In this document: in pieces, positions 21,536-34,352 of the stretch
Position numbering within the stretch: position 1 is the first letter of the stretch
Layout of the letters: each line of letters begins with the position of its first letter
Assembly: GCA_037039685.1 (NCBI GenBank)
Contig: JAWNGF010000003.1
Location: 4,996,571 to 5,060,570 of the forward strand
Direction: 5' to 3'
DNA length: 64,000 nt
Origin: Ceratobasidium sp. AG-K
Lineage: Eukaryota > Basidiomycota > Agaricomycetes > Cantharellales > Ceratobasidiaceae
Made by a program: the position numbers and the translations under genes
Notes under the pieces: model-generated
The model's database searches: none
Told to the model about the DNA's origin: nothing
The model's input: the letters and a program-made list of their open reading frames with translations, nothing else

Positions 21536-21825
21536 GATGGTTGCTGGAGCTCGAGTGTCGTGTGCCCTCCAGTGGTAGGTTTTAGACACGAGGTACCAGG
21601 TGTCATTCTGCGCTCGCCGAGGATATTCCGTCCGCCAGATATGGTAGGTGATTAATTTGCATGTGGGCCCGAGCAGCCACTCTAAGATAACCCTATTTTA
21701 ACTTCGACAGTGTGGGATACATTCAGCATGAGCGGGTCCGCCGGGTCGGCACGCTGTTCGAATGACACAAATGGTACATGTCATGCGTAATAGTCCAGAG
21801 AATAATAGTACACTTGAAACCCGTA

Positions 21826-23932
21826 CTAATGCATAATGAAATTCCCTATGAAACGTGCCTATTTAGGAAACTTATCATGGAGGTGAAGATGACACATACC
21901 AACGATCACACTTGGAATACCCCACGTATCTCGTCGGATCGTAAACGAAAAACAACAGTTGATGAACCCGCTTTCGTTGTTGGCGTCAATCGGCCGTCGG
22001 TGCAACACGGGTGATGACTAGGAACGATCAGTCAAAAAAATGCCCTGACCAACAGCGGGGGTGGCGAGGCGTGATCAGTGGAGGTGATGGGGGACAGCCA
22101 TGGGTCGTGGAGAAGAGTGGGGTTTATGCGGGTCAACATACCGTTGAACTCCCGTTAGACCCGCTAGAAGGTGGGACACCACTGTTTGATGTCGGTTTAT
22201 ATCGGAGCACGCACGAGGTCAAGACTGCTTTCTGGGCAGGGTCGAACGCGACGTGGCCGTATTTCTATCCATGCAAACTCGGTTAGTACCGAAGTATTCC
22301 AACACTGATGACTGGATGCGCACCTCCCAATAGTTGACGGCTGATTCCTCGGACATGAGCTCGTATATGCACATTTTGCCCTACATCTAGTCAGTATTGA
22401 GTGCATAACGAGTACGATTTAACCTACGTCGCGCAATCGCCCAACATCTACGCCCACAAGCTCTGCAAACTCACGGTTACCCTTGTATATCTCCCCTGTT
22501 CTTCGCCAGAGGCAGGCTGGGATACCCATGGCCGAAAACACACGGTCATAGTCTAGTAGAAGCCGTTCGAATGCTTCTTCGATAAATACGAGATCCTAAA
22601 GCTACATTAGGCTCGTGCTCTAGGTAGGGATTGAATGGCTTACTATGTCTGTTAGAGACTGGGCGATTGCCTAGAGATTCTCGTAAGCTCATGTGACAAA
22701 CCACAATTAGATATACGAACTCTGAATTTGGGTCGCAAGATGGACAGTGGTTGTAATATTTGCTTTTTGGATTCTTGCGAAACGCTGCAAGGCCTATTAG
22801 TAAACATCTGGCTGAATCGATTCATGAACGAACTTGTGATCCATCCAGCGAGACAACCGAGAATAGCCTTTGACATAGTTATACGGCCGGAGCAGCCCAG
22901 CCTCATATTTGGCATGAATCACTCGAGCTAATCGTTCATCTCGCGTCCCTGCACAAAAATCAGTCAAACTCGAACACAAAAGGTAACCATAACAAACCTG
23001 GTTCTTGATCCGCAGCGGTAAGTAAGAACTTTTCCGTTTTGGTGGCCGAAGGTAGTAAAGGCTCAGTTGGATCCGTATGTGGCGTCGCTGGGACTGGCGC
23101 GGGGGAAGGCATCTGGATCTGACCGGGGTATTCCGGAGCAGCAGGCGACTGTTGTGACTGGGTCAGCTTCTCCGGGTCTATGTCCATCGTTTCTCGTCGA
23201 AGGGGAGATTGCGTTGCTTGTGGTGAGTCTTGGATGCCAGTAAGCGAACCTGGAACGAAGGATTGGAACCCTCGGTTATCGAGTGACTGCAAAAAGTCGC
23301 TCAGGACGGAGAATTCGTTGCCTAGCGTGGACTCTGCTCCTGGGAGTCCAAAGGGGGTATTGCCAAATAATGGCCATTGGGGAGTGGATTGAGGAAGCTG
23401 AGGGGCGAACGGCTGTGGCGCTACACAAGCGGAATAAGAGCGAGCTTTGCTAGGGGGACTGTGTACTTACCTGTAAGAGGGAAGCTCTCGGGAGGTTGTA
23501 TTGGAGTGGGATTGGTAGAGTCGATTATGCTTGGCGTAGAAGTGTCAATTGTTGGTTGGGGAGAAGTGACACTGGGACCGGCCGCAGAGCCATTTGCATT
23601 GGCTTTGGGGGTAGACTGTTTCCTCTCGTCATGGCATAGATGTCCAATATCTCGCTTAATACTGTGGTAGTACTGGCTTAGCACTTGCTGGAAATTACAA
23701 CTTGAGCTTACCATCGCTGACAAGGCCTGCCTACACGGGAGCTTAGTTGTGAATTGAGGAGGGTCTAGATGTTATACTTGCCTTCATCACAGGTCATATG
23801 GCTTCGACGACAGTACAAGCAAGCATGGTTGACCTTTCTGCGTTTCTGGCCTTTGGTAGTAGTAGCTCCCTTCTTACCTCCCTCGGTCCCGTTCTGGTCA
23901 GCAGGCTCAGTTGATCGGTCGTCGTCTGCCAT
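21826..23932 (-). CDS. ert1: Zn2Cys6 transcription factor, AcuK/ERT1-like, with PAS region
   Basis: ATG 23932 opens MADDDRSTEPADQNG, then a basic stretch and the zinc cluster NHACLYCRRSHMTCDEG plus, over two introns, GRPC...IKRDIGHLCHDERK. This spacing matches the AcuK/AcuM/Ert1/Rds2 group. After a Ser/Pro/Thr-rich linker comes KFLLTAADQEPG and RVIHAKYEAGLL. The PAS-like part follows: LVFIEEAFERLLLDYDRVF, WRRTGEIYKGNREFAELV and KYGHVAFDPAQKAVLTS. It ends INCCFSFTIRRDTWGIPS with TAG at 21826-21828. The family activates gluconeogenic and alternative-carbon genes from the nucleus. It is divergent from the nucleoporin gene, with ATGs 242 bp apart. Confidence 0.85.
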
Positions 23933-24174
23933 GTCAGAGATGAAAGCTAATTGGCTCCTATGATTGGGAAGCAGCAATTTGTAGGCCGGGGAGAGAGAAA
24001 GGCTCGAGAGTCTTGAGCGCGAATCTGGTCAGGAGCAGAAGACGATCGCCGGCAGGTCATGTGTTACAAGTCCATTTGTTGTTTGGATATTAGATAAGAC
24101 CAAAAAGATTAGATTCAGAAATCTAAGCGCCGGCTGGGCAGGTTCCTTCTTACCTCGATCGTGTACGAATTATT
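23933..24174. promoter_or_regulatory. Shared divergent promoter, AcuK/ERT1-like gene and nucleoporin
   Basis: 242 bp lie between two divergent start codons, so the 5' leaders and both promoters must fit here. It contains GCGCCGGC near 24127 and AT-rich patches, but no clear TATA box on either strand. Confidence 0.5.
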
Positions 24175-25821
24175 ATGGCTTTCTCGTTTGGTCAGTAGGT
24201 AAAATCACCAGATTGACAAAGGCACTGACATGGCACGTAGGTGCTCAGCCTGCTGCGTCGACCTCTACCGCCACACCAGCCTTTGGTAAGCTCAATATTT
24301 GCGTATTAAACACGAACACTAACGCGTCGCAGGTGGATCAACTTTTAGTTTTGGTGGCAATACGACAGGCCAAAATACGACAGCACCGAGTACGGGACTT
24401 TTTGGCCAGCCAGCGGCCCAGCAACCCGCCCAACCCGCTCAACAAACGAGTTTGTTTGGGAATTCAAACGCGACCACGAACACGACTGGAACAACAGGAG
24501 GAGGGCTTTTTGGGAACACAAATACCGCCGCCCCGGGCACGACACCGGGACTATTTGGCACCACAACCACCCAACCGCAAACTCAGACTCAACCTTCTAC
24601 TGGGCTGTTTGGGTCAACGACAACAGCACCAGCTACGGGCGGAGGTTTATTCGGAAACACTACGGCTACCTCTCAACCGGCAACTGGAGGTCTCTTTGGT
24701 AGCACGACCGCTCAGCCTTCGACGACTGGCACCTCTCTATTTGGCGCAAAACCGTCCTTGTTTGGTCAACCAGCAGCAACCGGACTCGGACAGACGACTA
24801 CGCAACCAAACCCACTTGCTCAGTCGACACTGACTGCATCCACGCTCGGCCCCGCACAGCCCCAACAACACCAACAACCCACGAATAACCTCCAGGTCTC
24901 GGTCTTTGGCACACCTGGTGCAGCAGGCCTCACGCTCGAACAGCGAATCGAGAACATTGCTCAGGCATGGAACCCTACCTCGCCAAGCTGTCGATTCCAG
25001 GTGAGTGTATTCTGAACTCACATGGTACCCAACTAACGAGCTTCGTAGTACTACTTTTACAACCTTGTTGACCAACCCCAAAACTATGGACGGCCGGCCA
25101 ACGCGACCAACGAACAACTCTGGAAACGCGCAGTGAGCGAGAACCCCAATCCCGATAGGTACGCACCACGCATCGTCCCCCTACTTGCCTCACCGTCTCG
25201 ATAGGTTGGTCCCAGCCCTAGCCCTCGGGTTCGACGACCTCAAAAAACGCGTAACATCCCAGCAAGCCCAATCTCAAACCCACATCGCAGCACTCGCCCA
25301 GCTCCGCAACCGTCTCACCGAAATCACCCAAAAACACGCCGAGTCGCACACAACCCGACTCGCTCGGGCAGCTCAGCAGCATACGGAACTGGCGAGACGG
25401 GTACGCGGACTGGCGAGGCAGTTGCACATGCTTATTCCGAGCGTGCGGAGGAGCGCGTTGGGCCCTGAAGAAGACGAGTTGAGGCGCAAGTTGGGTGCGT
25501 TGGAGGAAGGTGCTGGCATGGCTCGAATGGGTGCGCGGATGAACGAACTTTGGGCTGCGGTGGGGAGTGTACAGGCCGCGCGGGAGCGAGCCAAGCGCGA
25601 GGGAAGCGGGAGTGCGGTCGAGTGGGCTGTTGTGGACGAGGAAGGATTGGCACAGATTGCCACGGTGCGTTCGTCGTTGATCCGGTTGAACTTGCCTGAT
25701 TGGTGTTTAGATTCTGCGCGACCAACAAAACGGGCTAGCGCATGTGACCAAGATCCTCCAGGACGACTTGCGTGCGCTCAAAGTCATTCAAGACGGCGTT
25801 CCAGCCGGACTATACAACTAG
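24175..25821 (+). CDS. NUP57: FG nucleoporin Nup54/Nup57-type
   Basis: ATG 24175 gives MAFSFGAQPAAST after splicing of a first intron inside codon 6. The N-terminal half is a classic FG domain with repeated GLFG, SLFG and SFG units separated by Thr/Gln/Ala-rich spacers. Next comes LTLEQRIENIAQAWNP, then the Nup54-type domain with YYFYNLVDQPQNYGRP and LWKRAVSENPNPDR, and a long coiled coil (LRNRLTEITQKHAESHTTRL). It ends LRALKVIQDGVPAGLYN at TAG 25819-25821. It is a component of the central-channel Nup62 complex of the nuclear pore. Four short introns. Confidence 0.9.
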
Positions 25822-25925
25822 CCGATCCTTGCCTCGTGTACATTAATCCTAGAACGTGTTCTTTATTCATGGCTACGGTAATACAAAACAAATACAACGA
25901 CCCGACATAAAGACCGAAATCCCTT

Positions 25926-28330
25926 CTACTTCTTGGTCGCCTTGGCGACCTGCTCCTTGATCTGATCGACAACCGAGGGATCGGCGAGCGTGCTGAGATC
26001 GCCAAGCTGGTCTGCCTCGCCTGCGACAATCTTGCGCATTACCCGGCGCATGATCTGTGGGATTAATTGATTAGTGGCGTGAGATTTATCAACTTCGAGA
26101 GATAGAGGTTGATGGCTGGGCGTGAGAAGCTTACCTTGCCGGAACGAGTCTTGGGCAGATCGTTGACAATGTAGATTTGCTTGGGAGCCGCAAATGGACC
26201 GATGACCTTGCGGACCTGGAGCGTGAGCTCCTTGACGAGCGCGCCACTTTGCGAAGGATCGTATTCGAATTCACTGCGCCCGGGTTAGTTAAGACGCAAA
26301 CCAGGTGACTGGGAACTCACGGCTTGAGGGTAACAAACGAATGGACGGCCTGACCCGTGAGCTCATCTGCGGTTCCAATGACAGCAGTCTCGGCGACACC
26401 CGCATGCATGATCAGAGCCGACTCGATTTCAGCAGTCGAGAGACGGTGACCCGATACGTTGATCACATCTAGTAGTGTTATCAGAATGGTGGGAATATGC
26501 GAGACGAATCTACAAACCGTCCACACGGCCCTTGATCCAGATGTAGCCGTCCTGGTCGCGAGCGGCACCATCTCCAGTAAAGTAGAATCCAGGGTAGGGC
26601 TAATCGCAAAATGAGGCTAGTTCTGTGGCTGGAGCTGGCAACTCACCTTGAGATAAGTTTCCAAGTACCGCGCATGATCCTTGTAGACCGATCGCGCAAT
26701 CGAAGGCCAGGGCTTGCGGACACACAACACACCCTCGACATTGTTACCCTTGAGTTCCTCGCCCGAAACAGGGTCTAGGATAACTGGCTCGATACCCCAG
26801 AATGGTACGGTTGCGGAGCCAGGCTTGGTGGGTACTGCACCAGGGAGGGGAGTAATGATAATCGAGCCGGTTTCGGTTTGCCTAGGAGGGATGAATACGG
26901 GTTTCAAGACAGTGCTAGGAACTTACCAGAAGGTGTCGACAATCGCGCACTGCCTCTTGCCGACATTATCATTGTACCACGTCCAGGCTTCGGGGTTGAT
27001 AGGCTCTCCGACACTTCCGAGCACCCTCAAGGTGCTAAGATCGTAACCCTCGAAATGGTGCTCGCCCAGCCTGCGGAGCAGACGGATCGCGGTAGGAGAG
27101 GTATAGAACTGGGTGATTTTGTGGCGCTGGACGACGTCCCAGTAGCGAGAAGGAGAGGGGTATACGGGCGTGCTCTCGAATACGGTGGTGGTGACACCGT
27201 TGAGGAGCGGGCCATAGATGATGTAGGTGTGGCCAGTGATCCAGCCAATGTCGGCCATACAGGCAAACTTGTCCTCGGGGTGGACATCAAAGACATATTT
27301 GACGGTAAGGGCAGCGCCGAGGAGGTATCCACCGGTAGTCTACACGATCTCAGTACCATCTTATGCGGATCATCTCGGAACTTACGTGCACGACACCCTT
27401 GGGGCGGCCAGTCGAACCCGAAGTGTAAAGAATGAACAACGGGTCCTCGGAGCTGACAATCTCGGGTGGGCAGTAGGAGGGAACCTTGGCAGCCTCTTCG
27501 TGCCACCACTTGTCACGGCCCTCGACAAAGTTGACATCGCCGCCGGTGCGCTTGAGAACCAAGACGTGCTCGACGACTGGGGCACCCTTGAGCGCAGCAT
27601 CGACGATCGCCTTGGTGGCAATCGTCTTGCCTCCACGTCGGCCCTCGTCGGTGGTGATGACCACGCGCGATGCGCAATCGACGACACGGTCACGGAGCGA
27701 CTCGGCGCTGAATCCGGCAAAGATCACGCTGTGGATCGCACCGATACGGGCGCAGGCCAGGAAAGCCGCGGCAGCGTGCCATGTCATGGGCAGGTAGATG
27801 CTGACGGTATCGCCCTTGCGGACACCAAACTCCTTGAGGACATTGGCGATTCGGCACGTCTCGCGCAAGAGCTCGGCATAGGTAACGGTCACGCCCTCAC
27901 CTGGCTCGTCGGCTTCGTAGATGATGGCGGGCTGCACGGAGTTTAGTACAAACACGAGCAAATACATGCGATCTCACCTTGTCGGGAGTTTGGAACGCCC
28001 ATCGGTCGAGGCAGTTGTACGAGGCGTTGAGGCCACCTTCGGGGAACCACGCAAGGTCGCCGTTTTCAAACGATCCAGCGCGCACGGTCTCGAACGGACG
28101 GTGCCAGTAGAGCGTGTCTTTTGCGGTCTATGCAACGTCAGTAGAGCTCACTGACGAGCACGACGGCATACCTTGGCCCACCATTCGTCCGATCCATCGC
28201 CGATGGTCTTGGCGTGGAGCGCCTTGTAGTCTTCGAGACCAGGGCCGACATGGGGCTTGGGCCGGCCTTCAGTGCCCTTGAGACGGGGAGCGACCTCGTG
28301 AACGTCGTGGACAATATCTTCAGCAGTCAT
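25926..28330 (-). CDS. ACS1: Acetyl-coenzyme A synthetase
   Basis: ATG 28330 ([17 protein letters not shown]) to TAG 25926-25928. Recognisable blocks in order: [57 protein letters not shown], the AMP-binding loop [36 protein letters not shown], and the C-terminal PKTRSGKIMRR, whose lysine is the regulated catalytic Lys. It ends [11 protein letters not shown]. It makes acetyl-CoA from acetate, ATP and CoA in cytosol and nucleus, feeding the glyoxylate cycle, gluconeogenesis and histone acetylation. At least seven introns. It sits one gene away from an AcuK/ERT1-like activator of gluconeogenesis. Confidence 0.97.
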
Positions 28331-29069
28331 CGTGGTTGAGTGGTGGATAGGGGACAAGTCGCGTCTATTAAATAGGAGTGGTGGGAAAATCAATCGAAGT
28401 CGAAGCCGGGATTGCTGAAACTACCCACTATGAGGTTATTCCTAGACGGTCGGAGCTGGCAGTTGGCAAGCGAGTTCTGATGTCGCCGCTGATTGCGTGA
28501 GAGACAAGCGACTCGGGCTGCGCATTATATGTGCCGCACACGGTCCCATCATGCACATTTACCCGCTAGGCCGGTTGCAAACACCGAGGCGTGTGACCCG
28601 CCATCGACCCCACACGTGCCCATCAACTCGGGAGCGACCGGGCGCTCCTATCCCCCACACAACGCATACACTTGCCGTCGGCCACCCCACCAAATCAGCT
28701 CGCATCGATTCCAGTGCCGCGGATCCCGCAACGATATATCCGGGGCTAGGAATTGGATCAGTTGTATGCGCAGAGATAGCGAGAGCCAAGCGCCGATGCT
28801 CACGTCAAGGCTCGAGTCGTGTCCCCCGTGTCATCCACCCCTGCTTTATGCCATTCGGACCGCCGGAATGACCCATATCTTCTCCCGGGTTGGCCCATGT
28901 CTCCGATTCTGTCCAGGAACGTCATATCAGGCATGGGAACCAATTGCGTAATTAGCATTCGAGCAGCATACAAAGCAGGGTTTATCTACTACAACAACGT
29001 GGGGGGTATGCGAGATAAATAATGATGCGAACGAAAACAACTGTCCGACCCTATCCCAAGAGATTATCG
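28331..29069. other. Intergenic: ACS upstream region and PLC downstream region
   Basis: Both neighbours are on the minus strand, so this 739-bp interval holds the promoter of acetyl-CoA synthetase at its left end and the terminator of the PLC gene at its right end. It is GC-rich with several CCG/CGG triplets, the half-site type bound by Zn2Cys6 factors, but no defined site can be assigned. Confidence 0.45.
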
Positions 29070-32000
29070 TCACGCCGGACGGACTGATACATGTACAAAA
29101 AGCGTCGAGAATAAATATTGCGAAAGCTGTAGATCGTGCAGCGGGAGATGTCGGTAGCCTGTTGACGGGTTAGACACATTTCAACACGACAAGACGGACA
29201 TACCTCTCCGAAGACTGGCGAGTGAGACGCAGTGCATCGCCAGGGGATCATCGTCATCATCGTCGTCGAGCACCGCGAACCGAACGAAAATCAAGTCCCA
29301 CATGTCGCCCACGCACGTAAACGGAATCGAGACGGTTTCTTCCCAGATAGGATTGAACCCATTATTCTTGACCGCCGTCGTCCGAACCGTGCGCTTCTCG
29401 GTCCGGCCCTCGCCACGCTTGTCCGACCTGGCTTCGCGCTTATCGACCTTGGGCTTGTCGCTCGCCGCGCGGTCCTGTACAGGCGCAGTCGGCCAATCGG
29501 GCACGTGCAACGAGACTTCGACCAACGGATCCATGATCGAATCCTTGATAATCTCGCGTCCATTTTCGTCTCGCCGACACGGAATTTGCTGAGCCGAGAT
29601 GACCTGCTACGAGTGAGCCAGCGCCTACGAGCTCCGTTGCGACTTACGGTAATTTCGAGAACGTACTCGGTCCGGCGGGTAAGCGCTTCCTTGTCCTTGG
29701 TGCGCAACGCTCCAGGCTTGAGGAGGTACCCAGCACGATTATTGCGGTGAAACATCGACTGGTTCATCATATTCCCCAAATCTACCCGGCATAAGCACAC
29801 ATCCACAACCGGTACTAATACTCACCAATCGTCTGCCAATTGAGCGCCACAAGCTGAACACCCGCAGCCCAATACCGCGACGGCTCGTAGTTGGTCGAAG
29901 CCACCCTAGTCCCATTCGGATACAACCGCACCAAATTCGTCCGACAGTGCTTGGCTAGCCCGAGCGCATTCTCCTTGAGCAGCTTGTTCGCCGTCTTTTC
30001 AGACAGACTAAACATCTGCTCGACACCATACCGCTCCTTCTTGTTCAGCCCACGAAACTTGACTCCAACGGTATAAATCAACAAATCTGCCAGCGAGCGC
30101 GACATTTTGAGCTTGGGGCGCTCGGCAAATTCCGACCGGTTCGAGTACGCGCGCTGTTTCTTGCGCGGGGGCGAGGTGGGCATGGCCACGGTGGGCGTGG
30201 TAGCTGCGTACGCGGCGAGTGGATCGAGTGTATTCGACGGAGTCATTGGGGGCGAGAGTTCGCTCATGTCTGGGCGCTTGGAGGCCCTGAAACTCTTGCG
30301 GACGCGTTTGGCAAGCGACAATGCTCTTCCGAGTTCTACACGAATCGAGTAGTTTGATCAACGCAAATTCGGTATTCGAGTGAGCGGGGTTGAATGGAAG
30401 ACAGATCGAGTAATAAGATGAGCACACTCTATTGGTTAAGCAAGAGGATTCACACCCACCCTTGACGCTCTCACTATCCGACGTAGCCGTATCCTCAAAC
30501 GCATCATCCTCACCCTCGACCTCGACCTCGACCTCGCTCAAAAACGCATTCTTAGACTTGACCAACACGCGATTCTTCAACGCCTCGGGACTCGGCAACA
30601 TTTCCAGCTCCTCAATGCTCCCATCCAACGGTGCAGTCACCAACGCCTCGCCAAACGCCTCTTTGAAAATCGCAGCGACCATGCTCTGCTGCTCAATCCC
30701 CGCATGCATCTCGGCGGAAATAATCACGGGGTAGGGCGAGGCGACGAATGCGTACTGGGCGATTGCCTGTGCGACGTGTTTGAGGGGGACCCTCCCAGTG
30801 AGCGTGCGGCCGTGGGTGATCATGGGCTCATATTCCCCGTCCCAAATGTCGACTTCGACGCAGCGGCACCCTGCGCTGAGGGCGCGAATGTACCCCTCGA
30901 TGGTGCTTTCGCCGACGAGCTGGTGGCCGACGAGGTAGGTGTTGTGGCTCGAGGAGATGTAATAGTCCGAGAGGGGGTGGGTCATGTCGTGTGGTTTGTC
31001 TCCAAAGGCGCTGTTGTCTGCCGAGAGAAGGAACGCGTTAAAGTCGTCGAGGGTGAAATGGAGCGGGGGTGGAGTCGCGAGCAACGTCGTTGGGGCCAGT
31101 CCAGCAGCTATAGAGTTCTCGGCCCGATCGGGGTACGAGCAAATCGTGGGTGAACCAGGTCCAGCAGGCGTATGCGCGACCTTGGCCCCTACACCTGGGA
31201 TCAACTTGCCCAACGCAGACCTCGAGCGGGAACGGGACCTCGACCGAGCCTTGCCCCTCAGACTCGTACTCCTCCGGATGGCCGGATTCGGACTCGATGG
31301 ACGCGACCCGGGCGGGGACGTATTCGAACGCACGGGCGAGAGCGGGCGCACGGGTTCAGCCACACCTCCAGTCGCATACTTGACAAACATTCGCTCGACT
31401 TCATCCGCCGGGAGATCACACTGCACATCATTAGCTCAGCACCACGATGGAGAAGCAACACACCTCTTGCTCATTCTTGAGAAACCTGCCAAACACCTCG
31501 AGATCAAACAACCCCTCGCCCCGCAGCCGGTTCCATAAACGCTTGGTCTCGGGCCGGGCCTGGAGCGTCTTGACAAAATTCTGAAAGTCTGAAAAGTCGA
31601 GGAAGCCCTTGTTGCCCTTGTCTGCACTCTGCGCAACGTCAGCCCGGCCCGAGGATCGACAGCCGGGGACGATCGACTGACCTTGAACCGCTCGACGAGA
31701 TCCCGGTGCTCGATGGCGACGTTTAATCTCCGACACAGCCTCATGACTTCTTCAATCTCGAGCTTCTCGTCTTCACTCATGTCGGCCCCGCGCCAATAAT
31801 GCCTTTCCCACATGCGTGCGGGGGATACGAGGCCGGACATGACGCTTTTCCTGAGTTCACGAAGCGATAGCAGGGTGCGTTGCCATAACAGGGCAATGTC
31901 CCGCGAGTAGGCGACGACGTGCAGGAGCTTGTACTTGTTGTCTACCGGGGGGTTAGAGGGGTAGGAAGGAATATGGGGGACGCACCTGAAGTGTAGGATA

Positions 32001-33064
32001 TGGTCATCCACCGCTCTTCGCGCTCGGCTGCAATCTTGAATTGCTCGCGGTAATACCTTGCCTGCTCGCCCACCCGGATTTCCTTGATGTTTTCGATATA
32101 AACTGAGGTCTGTCAGCGTACGTACCGAGTTGAGTAGTGTACTCACTGAGTCCGGCCTTTTCGCTCTGCCAAGTGACCAAGCCCTGGTCCGCATCGAGAC
32201 GAAAGAACCTTTGGCGCGTCTGCAAGCAGTCAGCCTCGATCACGCAAATGGCAACGTTCCAACCTCGAGACTCACCTTCTTTGGGGAGATCTTGAGAAGG
32301 GGGGTGCCTTGGACGAGGACAGCCGGGACTTTGGGCTCGATGTTGGCGTCGACGGGGTCGAGCATGGCATGGAGGGGGGCCGTGGGGTTGACATAGGTGG
32401 GGGCAGAGGGTGCCTCGGGGGGGATCTCGTCCTCGGCCAGAGTGCCGTTTCCAGACTTGGGCGTCTGTTCGCACGTCCCCGACGACGACGCAGGTTCTTC
32501 AAACAAGCTGGTCGAGGCCTGGTTGTCGGGGGGAATGTATGGACTGTTGTCGGGCGTGTTGGACGTGGTGAGGACGAGCTTGGGTTTGGGGGACGTGAGG
32601 GGCGACTGGTTAGCATAGTCAAACTTGAGTACTGTCGGCGAGTCGTTCAGCGGCTCGTCCTCTTCCTCGACCCGTGGTGTTGAATTCGACCCGAACGAGC
32701 GTGTTTGAATGACCGACGCTGGCCGAGTGGGTTTCATAAGCACCAGTTCGTCGGAATGCGTGCGTCGGACCGACACGAGCTGCGACGTATCCGACACCGT
32801 CCGTCGATGCACCTGCGGCTCCCTCACCGGCTGCACGTCTTCAAACTCTCGGGCCTTTGGGGGATGAGGTTTAGGGGGAACAGTAATCGACTTGGCCCGT
32901 GCGAGCAGCTTGCGAAACTGCGAGCCGACCTTGTCGCGTAGAGAGCGGTGGCGGCGCATCGTCCGCAGAAACGTATATTCCGTCGGAGTCGTGGGTGGAA
33001 GCGCCGGGCTCGGCTGACCCGACGCATCCACAAGGGGCTCAGCGCGCTGGAGGGGGAGGGCCAT
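29070..33064 (-). CDS. PLC1: Phosphoinositide-specific phospholipase C (PLC-delta type)
   Basis: ATG 33064 ([16 protein letters not shown]) to TGA 29070-29072. The N-terminus is a long Ser/Pro-rich basic leader. A PH domain follows ([24 protein letters not shown]), then EF-hand-like helices ([18 protein letters not shown]). The X box contains [17 protein letters not shown] and [12 protein letters not shown]...THGRTLTG with both catalytic histidines. An acidic linker leads to the Y box ([34 protein letters not shown]) and a C-terminal C2 domain ([26 protein letters not shown], ending HVSVRPA). The enzyme hydrolyses PIP2 to IP3 and diacylglycerol at the membrane. The domain set is complete. Arg/Ser dipeptides in the X-upstream linker and a run of Asp codons in C2 are low-complexity. 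Confidence 0.93.
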
Positions 33065-33153
33065 CACTGTCGATGGAGGTGGGTGTCGCCGCTTAAATCA
33101 TATATCATCCCGGCGCTTCCACGCGTTTCGAGCACCGCTCAAAACAGCCCACC
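33065..33153. promoter_or_regulatory. Very short divergent promoter, PLC and Nudix genes
   Basis: Only 89 bp separate the start codons of two divergent genes. The interval holds TAAATCATATATCAT near 33093-33107, an AT-rich patch that could serve either direction. With so little room, either leaders are tiny or transcripts overlap. Confidence 0.6.
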
Positions 33154-34352
33154 ATGACTAATCCTCCCGGCATTCCTCCTGCTCAGTATGCCCGCACGGC
33201 CAATGGCACTGCCGCCGGATATACCGACTGGCGCCCATTTACCGTCTCCAAGGTCAGTTCGATGCTTCGTGTTTTCCGTGTCTTACTCGTGTGTAGCGCT
33301 TTACAAACGCGTTTGTACACGACCCACACGCCAAAAAGGTAAATTTACATTCGCGCGTGTTTCACAGCTCGTGCTCATCCCGCACAGGCCCTCCTCGGTC
33401 TCAAGAAACGCGGGTTCGGACAGGGCATGTACAATGGCTTTGGGGGCAAGGTTGACCCCGGCGAATCCGTCCAGGCCGCGGCCATGCGCGAACTCGAGGT
33501 GGGTGCCGTAACCTCGTCACACATTCACTCAACGTAACTGTGCATTCTCGTACCATCGTGTGGATTCCCGTAACACAATCATCTCAACGTAACTCGATTC
33601 ACAGGAAGAAGCCAACATAACCGCCCCGCTCGAACCGTGCGGTCTCTTGTTTTTCGTAGGCGCCGGACACGCCCACGCCCACCATATTACCGTCTTTAGT
33701 GCCACTACCTGGCAAGGCGAACCATCCGAGTAAGCTCCCTCCGCCATCACAATCTACCCCCTTCCGTCATCGTAATCTTCCCCCGTTCCACCACCGTAAT
33801 CTACCCGTTCCACAACGTAAACCCCTGTCGTGACGCATTCATTACACACCGGCGCATCCACGACTCGACAACTGACAATCATGGCTGTGCAGGTCGGACG
33901 AGATGCGGCCCGAATGGTTCGCTTATCCTGAAACCGGGCCCGATGACTCGGAGGCTTCTTCTTACCCCGGCTCGGACGTTCCTGCTCATCACACTACCCA
34001 GTTGGGTTCCCGTAATGACTTGGCTTCCACTACCGCTTCCACCTCGACTTCTAATCCTAATCCCACCTCAACTCCCACTCCGGCCAACCCAATTTCAGAC
34101 CTCCCCCCATTCCCGTACCCCCGCATGTGGAAAGACGACCCCCTCTGGATCCCACACCTCCTATCCAACACCCCATTCGTCGCGCGTGTAGACTATGGAC
34201 CTGTCCCCATCCCCGTTAAAGAACCGACGTTGTTGGCGCAAGGTGCGGGGTATGAACTTGACGGGGAGACGATCGAGTCGGGTATGCAGCGCTGGTGGGT
34301 TGCTACGCTGAGTTGGGACGAGTGGAGGGCGAGGCGGGTTTGGGAGCTCTAG
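33154..34352 (+). CDS. Nudix hydrolase, MTH1/8-oxo-dGTPase-like (278 aa)
   Basis: Five exons (33154-33252, 33297-33338, 33388-33498, 33605-33729, 33893-34352) join exactly in frame. The start reads [18 protein letters not shown], then [19 protein letters not shown] and the Nudix box [18 protein letters not shown] followed by EEANI. The box keeps the metal-binding REL-x-EE glutamates but has Asn where the consensus Gly near its end is expected. GMYNGFGGK is typical of the MTH1 group, which sanitises oxidised nucleotides. A Ser/Thr/Asn/Pro-rich insert of about 60-70 residues interrupts the C-terminal half, before [12 protein letters not shown] and [15 protein letters not shown]1 proteins are usually about 160 aa, so this is long. 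Substrate not proven. Confidence 0.85.

Noticed and set aside
24213..24833. A 206-codon alternative frame over the nucleoporin
   Set aside because: It is an out-of-frame shadow of the FG repeats; the GLFG frame is clearly the coding one.
33500..33892. Repeated CGTAAC/CCGTAATC motifs in Nudix introns, considered as a CRISPR-like or regulatory array
   Set aside because: The units are short, irregular and confined to introns; they look like low-complexity intron sequence.
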